Origin: Myxacorys chilensis ATA2-1-KO14
GTDB lineage: Bacteria > Cyanobacteriota > Cyanobacteriia > Leptolyngbyales > Leptolyngbyaceae
Length of the DNA: 40,366 nt
NCBI GenBank assembly: GCA_019359275.1
Contig: JAHHHP010000050.1
Span: forward strand, 1 to 40,366
Direction of reading: 5' to 3'
A program made the position numbers and the translations under genes. The notes beneath the pieces were generated by a model that was not told the DNA's origin, made no database searches, and saw only the letters and a program-made list of their open reading frames with translations. Positions 7,812 to 16,057 of this stretch are shown in pieces. Numbering within the stretch: position 1 is the first letter of the stretch; every line of letters starts with the position of its first letter.

Positions 7812-8691
7812 GATTTGGTTAGCCTTTGCAATTCTAACGGCTTTTTTTGAGTCTTTGAAGGATGTTTCGAGTAAGAAAAGTCTGCAAACCATTGACGCTT
7901 ACATTGTCGCGTGGATGGCAAATGTGTTTGCGATCGCATTTTTAATACCGTTGCTATTAATTCTTGGCATTCCACCATTGAACCTTCAGTTTTGGATTGC
8001 ATTACTGATTGGCGGCAGTCTCAATGTCATTTCGTTTATTCTCTATCTCAAAGCAATTCAAATTGCAGATTTATCGATCACTGTCCCGTTGGTGACTTTG
8101 ACGCCATTATTTCTCTTAATTACATCACCCTTAATTGTGGGAGAATCTGCCACGATCGCGGATGTGGTCGGCATCGTTCTCATTGTGCTTGGGTCTTACA
8201 TTTTGAACCTGAGAGAACGCAAGAATGGCTATTTTGCGCCCCTAAAAGCCATTTTGCGAAATCGAGGGAGTCGGCTGATGTTTGTCGTCGCCTTCATTTG
8301 GAGCATTACCTCAACCTTTGACAAAGTCGGCGTAGTGAATTCTTCTCCGATCTGTTGGTCTACAGCATTGTATTGCTTTTTAGCGGTAGGAATGTTTCCG
8401 ATCGTGTTGTACAAATCTCGTCAAAAAATGGGTCAGATTCTGCCAAATTTAAGGCCATTGGCTCTGATCGGAGCCTTTCATGCCTTGGGGATCACCTTTC
8501 AGATGAGCGCGATCGCATTTACATTAGTGACTCAAGTTATTGCCGTTAAACGCACGAGCGCTTTAATGAGCGTCGTGTGGGGTCATTTTCTGTTCAAAGA
8601 AAGAGGGCTGCGAGAGCGACTTGCGGGGGCAACCATTATGGTACTAGGGGTCGTTGTAATCGCTCTTTCTAAACAATTTCTTCCACACTAA
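7810..8691 (+). CDS. EamA/DMT superfamily transporter
   Basis: This 293-residue membrane protein has about ten hydrophobic segments, arranged as two repeated EamA domains typical of drug/metabolite transporters. The first helix starts immediately (MIWLAFAILTAFFESLKDV), and a family-like pattern of small helices continues to VVVIALSKQFL. The substrate is unknown. I start it at ATG 7810, since the upstream 30 codons of the open frame are only antisense to miaE and are not hydrophobic. The start codon shares bases with the miaE start, so any promoter must lie inside miaE unless the message is leaderless. Confidence 0.85.
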   Translation: MIWLAFAILTAFFESLKDVSSKKSLQTIDAYIVAWMANVFAIAFLIPLLLILGIPPLNLQFWIALLIGGSLNVISFILYLKAIQIADLSITVPLVTLTPLFLLITSPLIVGESATIADVVGIVLIVLGSYILNLRERKNGYFAPLKAILRNRGSRLMFVVAFIWSITSTFDKVGVVNSSPICWSTALYCFLAVGMFPIVLYKSRQKMGQILPNLRPLALIGAFHALGITFQMSAIAFTLVTQVIAVKRTSALMSVVWGHFLFKERGLRERLAGATIMVLGVVVIALSKQFLPH

Positions 8692-8888
8692 GAAGGACGC
8701 TTGAACAATAGCGCCGTCAAGTTAAATTTTCTTTTAAGTTAAGCGATTCTTCTGGAAGTTCCGTGATAAATCAAGAAGATCAGAAGACGTGCTGAAAAGG
8801 TATCGGTAGTTCGTCTATCTACTGATGGATTTGTATCAAAAATCATTAAGTATTCTTAATCGGTTTTTGAAAGTTAAATAACCGAGGC

Positions 8889-10097
8889 ATGATCAACAGA
8901 GCGTTAAGAACATCGCTGATGCAGACCCGAACTCGATCGAAACGATACCGCCGCCGCACTCGGAGACTCTCCAGCCCAGGCAGCACTTTTATCACCTTGA
9001 CCTGTGCCTTTCTAACCTGCGTGACGCTGCTACCCAAACTTTGGGAACCGCAAGCGTCTACCCCACCGACCCCGTCTTATCAGAAGGCGAGTAGAGTGTT
9101 TCAATATAAGCGATCGCAGCCTCTCCAGAAGCAGGCTCAACCACCTCAGAATCCCTCTCAGCAGGCTGAGCAAACTCCTCAATCCGCGCCCCTATCGTTT
9201 CAGGAGCCAAAAAAGACCGAACAGCCTCGACCTACAAACACGCCCAAAAGCCCTGTAGAGCCTGCTCTAGCAAAGCCAGTGCCCGAGCCAGTGACAAAGC
9301 CAATTGCCACGCGCCCTGTCACGCTAGAGCAGCGCGAGATTGCAGGTATTCCGATCCACTTGATCAATATTGATCTCACCGACCCAAACACCTTTATTAG
9401 CGTTGGGTTAGCGAATGCAGCGACTGAGGCTAACAGCACGCGATCGACAAAAGGTGACGAAGCGTTTAACGCAATGGTGAAGCGTTACAAAGCGGCTGTG
9501 ACGGCAAACGGAACCTTCTTTAGCATGGACGCTCAAAAGCGGGTCATGGGCAATATGGTTTCGGGAGGACGCTTCCTGAAATATAGCCCGTGGGAGAATT
9601 ATGGAACCACGCTAGGACTACGACCGGGCAATCGTCCTGAAATGATTACCGCCCGAGCAGAAGGCCAGCCCAAGTGGGAACAGCACTGGTTTTCCCTAAC
9701 AGCAGGGCCGCGATTGCTGAAACAAGGCGAACTGTCAATTAACCCGAAACAAGAAGGCTTTACCGATCGGGCTGTCATGGGTGTTGCAACGCGATCGGCA
9801 ATTGGCTTTTCAGAACATGGGAAGCGGCTGTTGCTCGTGACGTTCCATAAACCTGTTTCACTGCAAAAAGAAGCTGCCATCATGAAAACGCTGGGCTGCT
9901 ATGAAGCCATGAATCTCGATGGAGGGACATCGGTTGCATTGGCTCAAGGCGATCGCGTCCTTCAACCCGCTGGGCGCGACCTGACCAACGTGATCACGAT
10001 CTATGACGCTCAGCATCCGGCTCCTGACTCACTTCAGCGATCGTGGGCAGCGTTTCAGAAGAACGATCAGGTGGCGCTAAGACAAGACAAATCATAA
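8889..10097 (+). CDS. Phosphodiester glycosidase (NAGPA domain) family protein, membrane anchored or exported
   Basis: This 402-residue protein begins with a very basic stretch (RSKRYRRRTRR) and one hydrophobic segment at about 30-50 (TFITLTCAFLTCVTLLPKLW). A Pro/Gln-rich spacer follows to about residue 140, then a NAGPA (DUF2233) domain to about 380. Domain hallmarks are NGTFFSMDAQKRVMGN, TAGPRLLKQGE, and YEAMNLDGGTSVALA near the end. The family includes the enzyme that uncovers mannose-6-phosphate tags and bacterial phosphodiester glycosidases. In cyanobacteria it is probably an envelope enzyme acting on a glycan or glycolipid phosphodiester. The spacer probably crosses the periplasm or cell wall. 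The substrate is not known. Confidence 0.82.
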   Translation: MINRALRTSLMQTRTRSKRYRRRTRRLSSPGSTFITLTCAFLTCVTLLPKLWEPQASTPPTPSYQKASRVFQYKRSQPLQKQAQPPQNPSQQAEQTPQSAPLSFQEPKKTEQPRPTNTPKSPVEPALAKPVPEPVTKPIATRPVTLEQREIAGIPIHLINIDLTDPNTFISVGLANAATEANSTRSTKGDEAFNAMVKRYKAAVTANGTFFSMDAQKRVMGNMVSGGRFLKYSPWENYGTTLGLRPGNRPEMITARAEGQPKWEQHWFSLTAGPRLLKQGELSINPKQEGFTDRAVMGVATRSAIGFSEHGKRLLLVTFHKPVSLQKEAAIMKTLGCYEAMNLDGGTSVALAQGDRVLQPAGRDLTNVITIYDAQHPAPDSLQRSWAAFQKNDQVALRQDKS

Positions 10098-10163
10098 AGT
10101 GCATGAGGGTGCGATTTGTGCCAAGCTCTATACGATCGCGTCAATCTAGGAGATTTAAGTGCC

Positions 10164-10571
10164 ATGCTGTTCGATCGCCGCTTTCCTAAATTAAGTCTCA
10201 GCTTCCTCGTACTCTTAGCCATTACCAGTGGAGCGGTTGTCTATTGGGTTTCGCCGTTAAGAGATCCGTCCTTTCAGCCAGGTACGAATGCAGGTTCCCT
10301 CATTCCGTGGGTACAGAGCGTTAGTGAAGAAACTTGGGTGATCAAGGCTTCTCTACTGGCGGCGCTCTTTGCGACAAACATCACCTTTATCACTTGGCAG
10401 TGGACTTCAGCCAGAGTTACCCAGATGATGAGTCCATCGCAGAGAGTTGGCAGAATCTCTCCCGTCCTAGCGCTCTACTATGCGCGGTTGCTGGGAACAT
10501 GGATTTGCATGTTTATCGGCTTTGACGCCTTGTTTATCGGTTATCTCCTCTACCAGTGGATGATCGATTAA
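10164..10571 (+). CDS. Small integral membrane protein, function unknown
   Basis: I do not recognise the family. The 135-residue protein has three hydrophobic segments: near 9-30 (LSFLVLLAITSGAVVYWV), near 58-80 (IKASLLAALFATNITFITW), and near 105-130 (RLLGTWICMFIGFDALFIG). ATG 10164 is chosen because AGGAGA lies at 10148-10153, ten bases upstream; an earlier in-frame start at 10116 would add 16 polar residues. The stop codon TAA overlaps the stop codon of the convergent rsmG within the palindrome TTAA (10568-10571). It lies 66 bp after the phosphodiester glycosidase gene and may share its transcript. Confidence 0.75.
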   Translation: MLFDRRFPKLSLSFLVLLAITSGAVVYWVSPLRDPSFQPGTNAGSLIPWVQSVSEETWVIKASLLAALFATNITFITWQWTSARVTQMMSPSQRVGRISPVLALYYARLLGTWICMFIGFDALFIGYLLYQWMID

Positions 10572-11299
10572 ATAGGAGTCTGAGTCGGAATGCCAATCGC
10601 TCTTGGAAACGCCTTTGGAGTGAGCGCAATTTTCTTGAGATACAGGACGTGACGGACGCTCCCAGTGAGGGGGGTTTCAAATGCATCAGAGCGTTCTAGC
10701 GCTCCACCAAGCGTTTCGAGGGCAGAGGTTAAGCCACGTTCTTCTTCGGCTGTCCATTGTCCCCGATAGAGCAGGGCGACTCCTCCTAATTTAAGGAGCG
10801 GCAAGGTGTATTCAGCGCAGACCGCAGCGGCGGCAACTGCACGAATGAGGGCAACATCATAGGTTTCGCGGTGGAGAGGACTTTGCCCAATCGCCTCAAC
10901 GCGATCGCACAACGGGCGAGTATTGCCAACCCCGATCTCGCTGACTGCCGTTTTTAAAAAGTTGACCTTCTTCTGAGTCGAATCGAGCAGGGTCACTGTC
11001 CAAGTGGGATGAGCGATCGCGATCGGTACACCCGGAAATCCGGCTCCGGTTCCGATGTCGATCGCCCGAGAAGCCGCCGAATTTAAGGATTGAATACCGC
11101 TTAGCGAATCCCACAGATGCTTTTCCCAAAACTCCATTGGGTCGGTAATGCGAGTGAGATTAAACTGGCGATTTCCGGCTAAAACCGCTTCATAGAATGC
11201 TTGAAATAGTCGCTGCTGTTTTGGATTGGGTTGCCAATTCAGCGTTTTTTGCCAAAGCTCTAGCATTTCTGGCAGCTTCGGCGTTTCTTCGTCGGTCAT
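10568..11299 (-). CDS. rsmG: 16S rRNA (guanine527-N7)-methyltransferase
   Basis: This 243-residue SAM-dependent methyltransferase matches RsmG (GidB), which makes m7G527 in 16S rRNA. Visible hallmarks are the N-terminal FNLTRITDPMEFWEKHLWDSL segment, split here as FNLTRITDP and EKHLWDSL, the SAM loop AIDIGTGAGFPGVP, and LIRAVAAAAVCAEYTLPLL. Loss of RsmG gives low-level streptomycin resistance in other bacteria. Its stop overlaps the stop of the convergent membrane-protein gene. The ABC ATPase gene lies 28 bp upstream on the same strand, so the two probably form an operon with the ATPase first. Confidence 0.93.
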   Translation of the reverse strand: MTDEETPKLPEMLELWQKTLNWQPNPKQQRLFQAFYEAVLAGNRQFNLTRITDPMEFWEKHLWDSLSGIQSLNSAASRAIDIGTGAGFPGVPIAIAHPTWTVTLLDSTQKKVNFLKTAVSEIGVGNTRPLCDRVEAIGQSPLHRETYDVALIRAVAAAAVCAEYTLPLLKLGGVALLYRGQWTAEEERGLTSALETLGGALERSDAFETPLTGSVRHVLYLKKIALTPKAFPRAIGIPTQTPI

Positions 11300-11327
11300 G
11301 CTCTAAACGATCGCTACACTTTACAGC

Positions 11328-12008
11328 CTACACGGTTGCGATGGGTCGATTGCGATCGCTCTCGGCGGCAAGCGTTTTAGGGTTCACTTCTGCCAGTTCA
11401 CCCTGTCGAATTGTCCAGCAGCGATCGGCAATCGACACCAGTTCACTCGCATCGTGCGACACCACCAGAAGCGTCCAGTGCGTTTTGAGTTTTGCGAGTA
11501 AGTTCACCAACTGACGCCGCATTGACCAGTCAAGCCCAGCGGTTGGCTCATCGAGGAGGAGAATGCTGGGCTGACGAATCAGTTGTACGGCGAGGGCGAG
11601 ACGGCGCTGCTGTCCGCCACTCAGCGAGTGGGGCGGCGTGCGGAGCGGCAGATGATCAAGTCCAACTTCAGCTAAGGCATTGTGAACGCGATCGGAGCTT
11701 AATTCAGGATGGCCGAGCCGCAATTCTTCTAAAATAGAGCCACCGCAGAAATGACGTTCCGGAAACTGAAAGACCAGCCCGCTCAATTGCTGCAAGTGTA
11801 AGAACGTTAATTCCTGTTCTCGCCAGAGCATAGTTCCACTGGTTGGCTCTGCTAATCCGGCTAAGATTTCCAGCAAAGTACTCTTTCCGGAGCCGCTCGG
11901 TCCAACAATAAGTCCTAACTGCTGGGGCGCGATTTCTAAATCGAGAGATTTTAGAATAGCAGTCGGAGTGGCGGTTGGATGATACGACAAATCGCGAAGA
12001 TAGAGCAT
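11328..12008 (-). CDS. ABC transporter ATP-binding protein, ECF/CbiO-like
   Basis: This is a complete 226-residue nucleotide-binding subunit. Walker A is GPSGSGKST at 36-44, the Q-loop is VFQFPERHF, the signature is SLSGGQQRRLAL, Walker B is SILLLDEPTAGLD, and the switch His is in VVSHDASEL. The Q-loop form resembles EcfA/CbiO ATPases of energy-coupling-factor importers and their plastid relatives. No membrane partner is adjacent, so the subunit must work with a transmembrane protein encoded elsewhere. It precedes rsmG by 28 bp on the same strand. A role in metal or vitamin uptake is an inference from the subfamily only. Confidence 0.85.
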   Translation of the reverse strand: MLYLRDLSYHPTATPTAILKSLDLEIAPQQLGLIVGPSGSGKSTLLEILAGLAEPTSGTMLWREQELTFLHLQQLSGLVFQFPERHFCGGSILEELRLGHPELSSDRVHNALAEVGLDHLPLRTPPHSLSGGQQRRLALAVQLIRQPSILLLDEPTAGLDWSMRRQLVNLLAKLKTHWTLLVVSHDASELVSIADRCWTIRQGELAEVNPKTLAAESDRNRPIATV

Positions 12009-12221
12009 TTAGCGTAAAAACTTTAAAGTGGGGATCAAGCGTGTCTGAGCCTAGTTTACCCAGAACCCGACTGGCTGGGGTGAATTTGAGAGAGAAATTC
12101 TAGCTTGCGCCGAATTTGGGTTAGCCTGTGTAGGCAGATCGAGTTAAACTTGCAGGTCAAGTTGGAAACCTGCGATCGCTTTATTGCGTCAACTTGCTGG
12201 ATATCTTGTGAGAACTGCTCT

Positions 12222-13139
12222 ATGGTTAGCTTGTCTGCTGCTCAATTCCGTTGGACATCTCGACATTTTGGACGAAGTTTAGGCGCGGCGGCAATGCTAG
12301 TGAGCTTGCTAGCGAGTCCGTCTTGGGCAAAAGATCCGTTTAGAACCGGAAGCGCAGCTAAACCTATTGACGATCAAACAGAAGCGGCGTTCCGCTCCGT
12401 ATTTGAGAAGGGAGATTATGTCAGTGCCAAAAATGCTTTAGCGAAGACGCCAGCGAATGAGCCGTTGGCAGTCGCTTTAAAGGCCGCGATCGCGTACACC
12501 TACTGGTCAGGCGAATCGAATGGGCAAGCCAAACAAGCTCTTCTAGATCAATTCAGCACTTACGCAACTCAGACCAAGCAAGTCGCAGAACAATCGAACG
12601 ATCCCCTGCGTAGCAATCTTTATAAAGCAGTTGGCAACTTCTTAGAAGGAGCTTACACCGTTGGCAAAAACGGTGTGGTACGCGGTACACCAGGAGCATT
12701 AGGCAAACTTCAGCAAGCGTTTCAGAATTTGGATGCCGCCGAAAAAATCAATCCCAACGATCCAGAACTTAATCTGATTAAAGGCTACATTGATCTATTG
12801 CTTTCGGTAACGATCAACCTGCCGTTATCGAGTCCAACCGATGCGATCAATCGCTTGGAAACCAAGGCTCAACCAACTTACCTTTCTCAACGCGGACTCG
12901 CGATCGGGTACCGAGATTTGAAGCAGTATGACAAAGCCTTACAAGCCGTTGACCGAGCGATCGGAGCAGCTCCTACAAATCCTGACTTGAAATACCTCAA
13001 AGGACAAATTCTTTACCGTCAAGGCAACAAAGCCGGAAGTGTTGCCCTGTTCCAGGAGGCATTGAAAAATGCGAATCAGCTTCCACCCGCACAGGTAAGC
13101 CAAATTCAGCGAGAACTGAAAATAGCGCAAGGTCGATGA
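12222..13139 (+). CDS. Exported TPR-repeat protein (Sll0314-like)
   Basis: The 305-residue protein has a signal peptide with hydrophobic core LGAAAMLVSLLA and a likely cleavage after SPSWA. The mature part is helical. At least two tetratricopeptide-like repeats can be seen near its end: LAIGYRDLKQYDKALQAVDR and LKYLKGQILYRQGNKAGS. It resembles a periplasmic TPR family common in cyanobacteria (Sll0314 type) whose function I do not know. I choose ATG 12222, because the preceding 39 codons from 12105 are Cys-rich, lack family character and would bury the signal peptide. A hairpin 128 bp after the stop could end the transcript. Confidence 0.75.
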   Translation: MVSLSAAQFRWTSRHFGRSLGAAAMLVSLLASPSWAKDPFRTGSAAKPIDDQTEAAFRSVFEKGDYVSAKNALAKTPANEPLAVALKAAIAYTYWSGESNGQAKQALLDQFSTYATQTKQVAEQSNDPLRSNLYKAVGNFLEGAYTVGKNGVVRGTPGALGKLQQAFQNLDAAEKINPNDPELNLIKGYIDLLLSVTINLPLSSPTDAINRLETKAQPTYLSQRGLAIGYRDLKQYDKALQAVDRAIGAAPTNPDLKYLKGQILYRQGNKAGSVALFQEALKNANQLPPAQVSQIQRELKIAQGR

Positions 13140-13267
13140 TTAGCGTGAGTTGAGGTCGAGCCGAACGCTTTACTCACAGCCGTCTTTCTGCATAGTTCAC
13201 GACAGACGATAGGCCATATGTAGCGAAAGCGTCTCCCTGCAAGAACTACTGTAAAAATTCTTAGTAA

Positions 13268-13297
13268 CCCTCCGTAGGAATTGCATCTTACGGAGGG
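13268..13297 (+). terminator. Possible intrinsic terminator after the TPR gene
   Basis: CCCTCCGTA at 13268-13276 pairs perfectly with TACGGAGGG at 13289-13297 across a 12-nt loop, and the T-rich CTTAATTTAAATTT follows. It lies in the 379-bp space between the TPR gene and the phosphatase gene. It would insulate the phosphatase from upstream transcription. Confidence 0.6.
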
Positions 13298-13431
13298 CTT
13301 AATTTAAATTTGGTTTCTACGTATAAATTGGTACGCCGAGCGTAGCTTATCAGAAACTTTACATTGCTTGTATTGCACAGCACCCAGCCTTTGTAGAACG
13401 CCAATGGTAGTTTGCTGAAGGGAATGTCCTA

Positions 13432-13473
13432 GATGTTAAGAGCCTGTTAAATACAGGTAAACAAACAGTAAAT
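13432..13473 (-). promoter_or_regulatory. 11-bp direct repeats resembling a Pho box, upstream of the phosphatase gene
   Basis: Four related motifs occur on one face of the helix: GTTAAG at 13435, GTTAAA at 13446, GGTAAA at 13456 and AGTAAA at 13467. Steps are close to 11 bp. Read on the minus strand they are CTTAAC, TTTAAC, TTTACC and TTTACT. That agrees with the PhoB-family layout, where a repeat of 6-8 bp recurs every 11 bp, and loosely with the cyanobacterial SphR consensus PyTTAAPyPy(T/A). The array ends 45 bp before the ATG of an alkaline phosphatase gene, which is where a phosphate-starvation activator would bind. Regulation by SphR is inferred. Confidence 0.6.
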
Positions 13474-13518
13474 TTACGGACTTTCTTCGCTTACCTTCAT
13501 TAAATTTTTCTACCTGTT

Positions 13519-16008
13519 ATGGCTAAGAACGTCATTCTGATGATTGGTGATGGTATGGGCTGGGAAATGGCTCGTGCTGCATCAATTTATAATCAGATTC
13601 AAGCGGGCAACACAGGATCTACGCTAGACGACTTCTATACGTCTGGCTTTGGGTCTGGACTCAGTTTTCAGGGATTAAAAGGGTCTTCTCTCGCGACGAC
13701 GTATGGAACGACGATCGCAGATAGCAAAGGTGTCTACAGCACAGGAAACTCTGCGCTCGACAACTCAGAATCGGCAACAGGCTCGAGTAATGTTCGTCCG
13801 GGGTTTGAATTTAATCCAACATTTAATCCGGGCAGCACGGCCACGGGTGGCGCAAAGGTGAGCGATGGCGTCGTCGGCAACTTAGTAGGGTACGATCCTG
13901 AAAGAGGAGGCGTTAATCCTTGGACGCCGGGATATGACAAGGAATACATCAAATGGAGCTATCCTGACTCTGCCAATACTGCAACCACGCTGTATACCGG
14001 AGTCAAGACTTATAACAACGCGGTGGGAGTTGACATCTACGAGCAACCTTTAGAAACCATCCTGACTACGGCAAAACTTGGGGGCAAATCTACCGGATTA
14101 GTAACATCAGTTCCGATCGATCACGCGACTCCAGGAGCAGCAGCCGCGTCTGTCAATCGCCGAGCCAAGTATGATGGCGAATTCCCTGACCTCGACAACA
14201 TCTTGCAGCAGGAACTTCGAGTTTATCAGCCAGATGTTCTATTGGGAGGCGGACATCCGCTATCTAATACCAAAGATCCATTGCCCGATGGGGTGGAACC
14301 GCCTCAAACCTACGAGTTTATTAGCAACGACACCTACGACTATCTCAGGAGCAACCCAACCGACAATCGCTACGGGTATACGTTTTTAGAACGGGGCGAG
14401 AATGCGGCTCAAACGCTAGCGGACACTGCCGCGCAACTTGATCCAAATAAGGGCGATCGCTTGATTGGACTCTACGGTGCGCGAGGACAAAACGGCAATC
14501 TACCCGTCAGTTCTGCCAACGGTGACTACAGCACTACGGGTCTAGACATGTTCAGCATCAATAGTTCGCAAGGGCAGAAGCAAGACACGACTCGTCCCCT
14601 CGCTCCGGGTGAAACAGATGCCTCGTTTATTTCACGAGAAATCAACGAAAACCCAACCCTCAAGGATCTTTCGTTAGCCGCCTTAAATGTATTGGGTAAA
14701 GACCAAGATGGGTTCTGGCTGATGATCGAGGGTGGTGATATCGATTGGGCCGCTCACGACAACTCGATCGATAACCTGGTCGGCACAATGAATGACTTTG
14801 ATAAATCTGTTACGTCTGTCATTGACTGGATTGGGCAGAATGGCGGTTGGGATGAGAACCTACTGATTGTCACCGCAGATCACGATCACTATCTAACCCT
14901 AAATCCCAACTATCCTCAGCTTGTACAAACTCTTGGTCTTGAGAAACTCACTGACATCGATGACCCAGCACAAGCCGGGAACTTTTGGGGTTCAAACGTT
15001 GATGCAAAATATGGCTGGGGTAATCACAGCAATCGTCCAGTTCCGGTCTACTATCAAGGTGCAGGATCTGAAGTTTTGGATGGGTTTATCGGTCAGGGCT
15101 ACGAGAGCTATGGCTATACAATTCCTGGCTTCCCTGATCACATCGACCAAAGCCAAATTTATCAGACCATGCTGTCTGCGGTTACAGGAGCCACAAATCT
15201 TCCTCAACAAGAAGGGAATCAAACTCGATTTGGTGATGATCGCGATGATGTGATTTACACTAGCGCAGGCGACGATACGGTTTACGCAGAAGGTGGTAAT
15301 AACTACGTCTACGCTAATCGCGGTAACAACACTGTTTATTCTGGTTCGGGCAATGATTTGCTCTATGCAGGGGATGGTGATGATGCTTTATATGGCGGTG
15401 AAGGCGATGATACCTTGTTTGCCGGAGCCGGAAATAATCGGCTCTTTGGCGATGGTGGTAATAACAACATCTACGCTGGTTCAGGAGATGACTTTATTGT
15501 TGCAAGCGGCAATAACTTCATTCGTGCAGGCAGTGGTAAAAATCAAATCTATCTCGGTGATGGAGATGACAACATTGCTACAGGGGCTGGGGACGATCTA
15601 ATCTATGCCAACGGTGGTGAGAATACCATCGATGCGGGCGCAGGCAACAACCAAGTCTACGGTGGGGGTGGCAACGATAAGATCACGACGGGTGCTGGAG
15701 ATGATGTCATTTACGCAAGCGATGGAGATGACACGATCGATTCTGGATTAGGCAACGACACCATCTATGCTGGAGCAGGTGTGAAAACAATCACGCTGAA
15801 TGCTGGAGCAGGTGCAGCTTCAATCTATGGATTTGGTTCAGACGACTCGTTTAAGCTAGGCAGCGACTTGAAGAGCGGTGATGCATTCACGCTGAAGATT
15901 GAGGGTGACGATACGCAAGTCTTCAAGGGTGAAGATTTGCTTGCCACTTTGAAGTGGACGCGGCTTGAGAAACTCGCGATCGCGATGGATCAAACGAAGT
16001 CTTCCTAA
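13519..16008 (+). CDS. phoA: Alkaline phosphatase with C-terminal RTX calcium-binding repeats
   Basis: This 829-residue protein has a PhoA-type alkaline phosphatase domain (about 1-560) followed by RTX nonapeptide repeats (about 572-755) and a short beta-rich end. Catalytic and metal-site motifs are clear: Asp11 in MIGDGMG, nucleophile Ser151 in DSANTAT, VPIDHATPGA, Glu404 and Asp407/409 in MIEGGDIDWAAHD, Asp454/His455 in TADHDH, and His503 in GWGNHSNRP. There is no N-terminal signal peptide; RTX proteins usually leave by type I secretion using an uncleaved C-terminal signal. The enzyme should release phosphate from organic esters outside the cell. A Pho-box-like repeat lies just upstream, and a perfect hairpin follows the stop. 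The paralogue group within PhoA-like enzymes is not certain. Confidence 0.9.
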   Translation: MAKNVILMIGDGMGWEMARAASIYNQIQAGNTGSTLDDFYTSGFGSGLSFQGLKGSSLATTYGTTIADSKGVYSTGNSALDNSESATGSSNVRPGFEFNPTFNPGSTATGGAKVSDGVVGNLVGYDPERGGVNPWTPGYDKEYIKWSYPDSANTATTLYTGVKTYNNAVGVDIYEQPLETILTTAKLGGKSTGLVTSVPIDHATPGAAAASVNRRAKYDGEFPDLDNILQQELRVYQPDVLLGGGHPLSNTKDPLPDGVEPPQTYEFISNDTYDYLRSNPTDNRYGYTFLERGENAAQTLADTAAQLDPNKGDRLIGLYGARGQNGNLPVSSANGDYSTTGLDMFSINSSQGQKQDTTRPLAPGETDASFISREINENPTLKDLSLAALNVLGKDQDGFWLMIEGGDIDWAAHDNSIDNLVGTMNDFDKSVTSVIDWIGQNGGWDENLLIVTADHDHYLTLNPNYPQLVQTLGLEKLTDIDDPAQAGNFWGSNVDAKYGWGNHSNRPVPVYYQGAGSEVLDGFIGQGYESYGYTIPGFPDHIDQSQIYQTMLSAVTGATNLPQQEGNQTRFGDDRDDVIYTSAGDDTVYAEGGNNYVYANRGNNTVYSGSGNDLLYAGDGDDALYGGEGDDTLFAGAGNNRLFGDGGNNNIYAGSGDDFIVASGNNFIRAGSGKNQIYLGDGDDNIATGAGDDLIYANGGENTIDAGAGNNQVYGGGGNDKITTGAGDDVIYASDGDDTIDSGLGNDTIYAGAGVKTITLNAGAGAASIYGFGSDDSFKLGSDLKSGDAFTLKIEGDDTQVFKGEDLLATLKWTRLEKLAIAMDQTKSS

Positions 16009-16013
16009 GAAAT

Positions 16014-16044
16014 TGCGATCGCAGGTCTTGTCCCTGCGATCGCA
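16014..16044. terminator. Bidirectional hairpin between phosphatase and sodA genes
   Basis: TGCGATCGCAGG at 16014-16025 and CCTGCGATCGCA at 16033-16044 form a perfect 12-bp stem with a 7-nt loop. Each arm contains a HIP1 octamer. The hairpin lies between the converging phosphatase and superoxide dismutase genes, 6 bp after one stop and 14 bp before the other, so it can end transcripts from both sides. Confidence 0.65.
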
Positions 16045-16057
16045 TCCTTCTCGCGAT

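Noticed and set aside
7812..7892. Longer N-terminus for miaE from an ATG at 7892
   Set aside because: The added residues are the antisense of the first EamA helix and have no match to MiaE; the family starts close to LPTIRFLQQPTSSAW.
8719..8743. Two AAGTTAA motifs before the phosphodiester glycosidase gene as a Pho box
   Set aside because: The spacing is 17 bp and not 11, so it does not fit the operator geometry seen at 13432 and 22911.
12105..12221. Longer N-terminus for the TPR protein
   Set aside because: It would place 39 polar, Cys-rich residues before a good signal peptide.
15293..15601. A 102-codon frame overlapping the RTX region
   Set aside because: It is a shifted reading of the Gly/Asp-rich repeat DNA and carries no independent signal.
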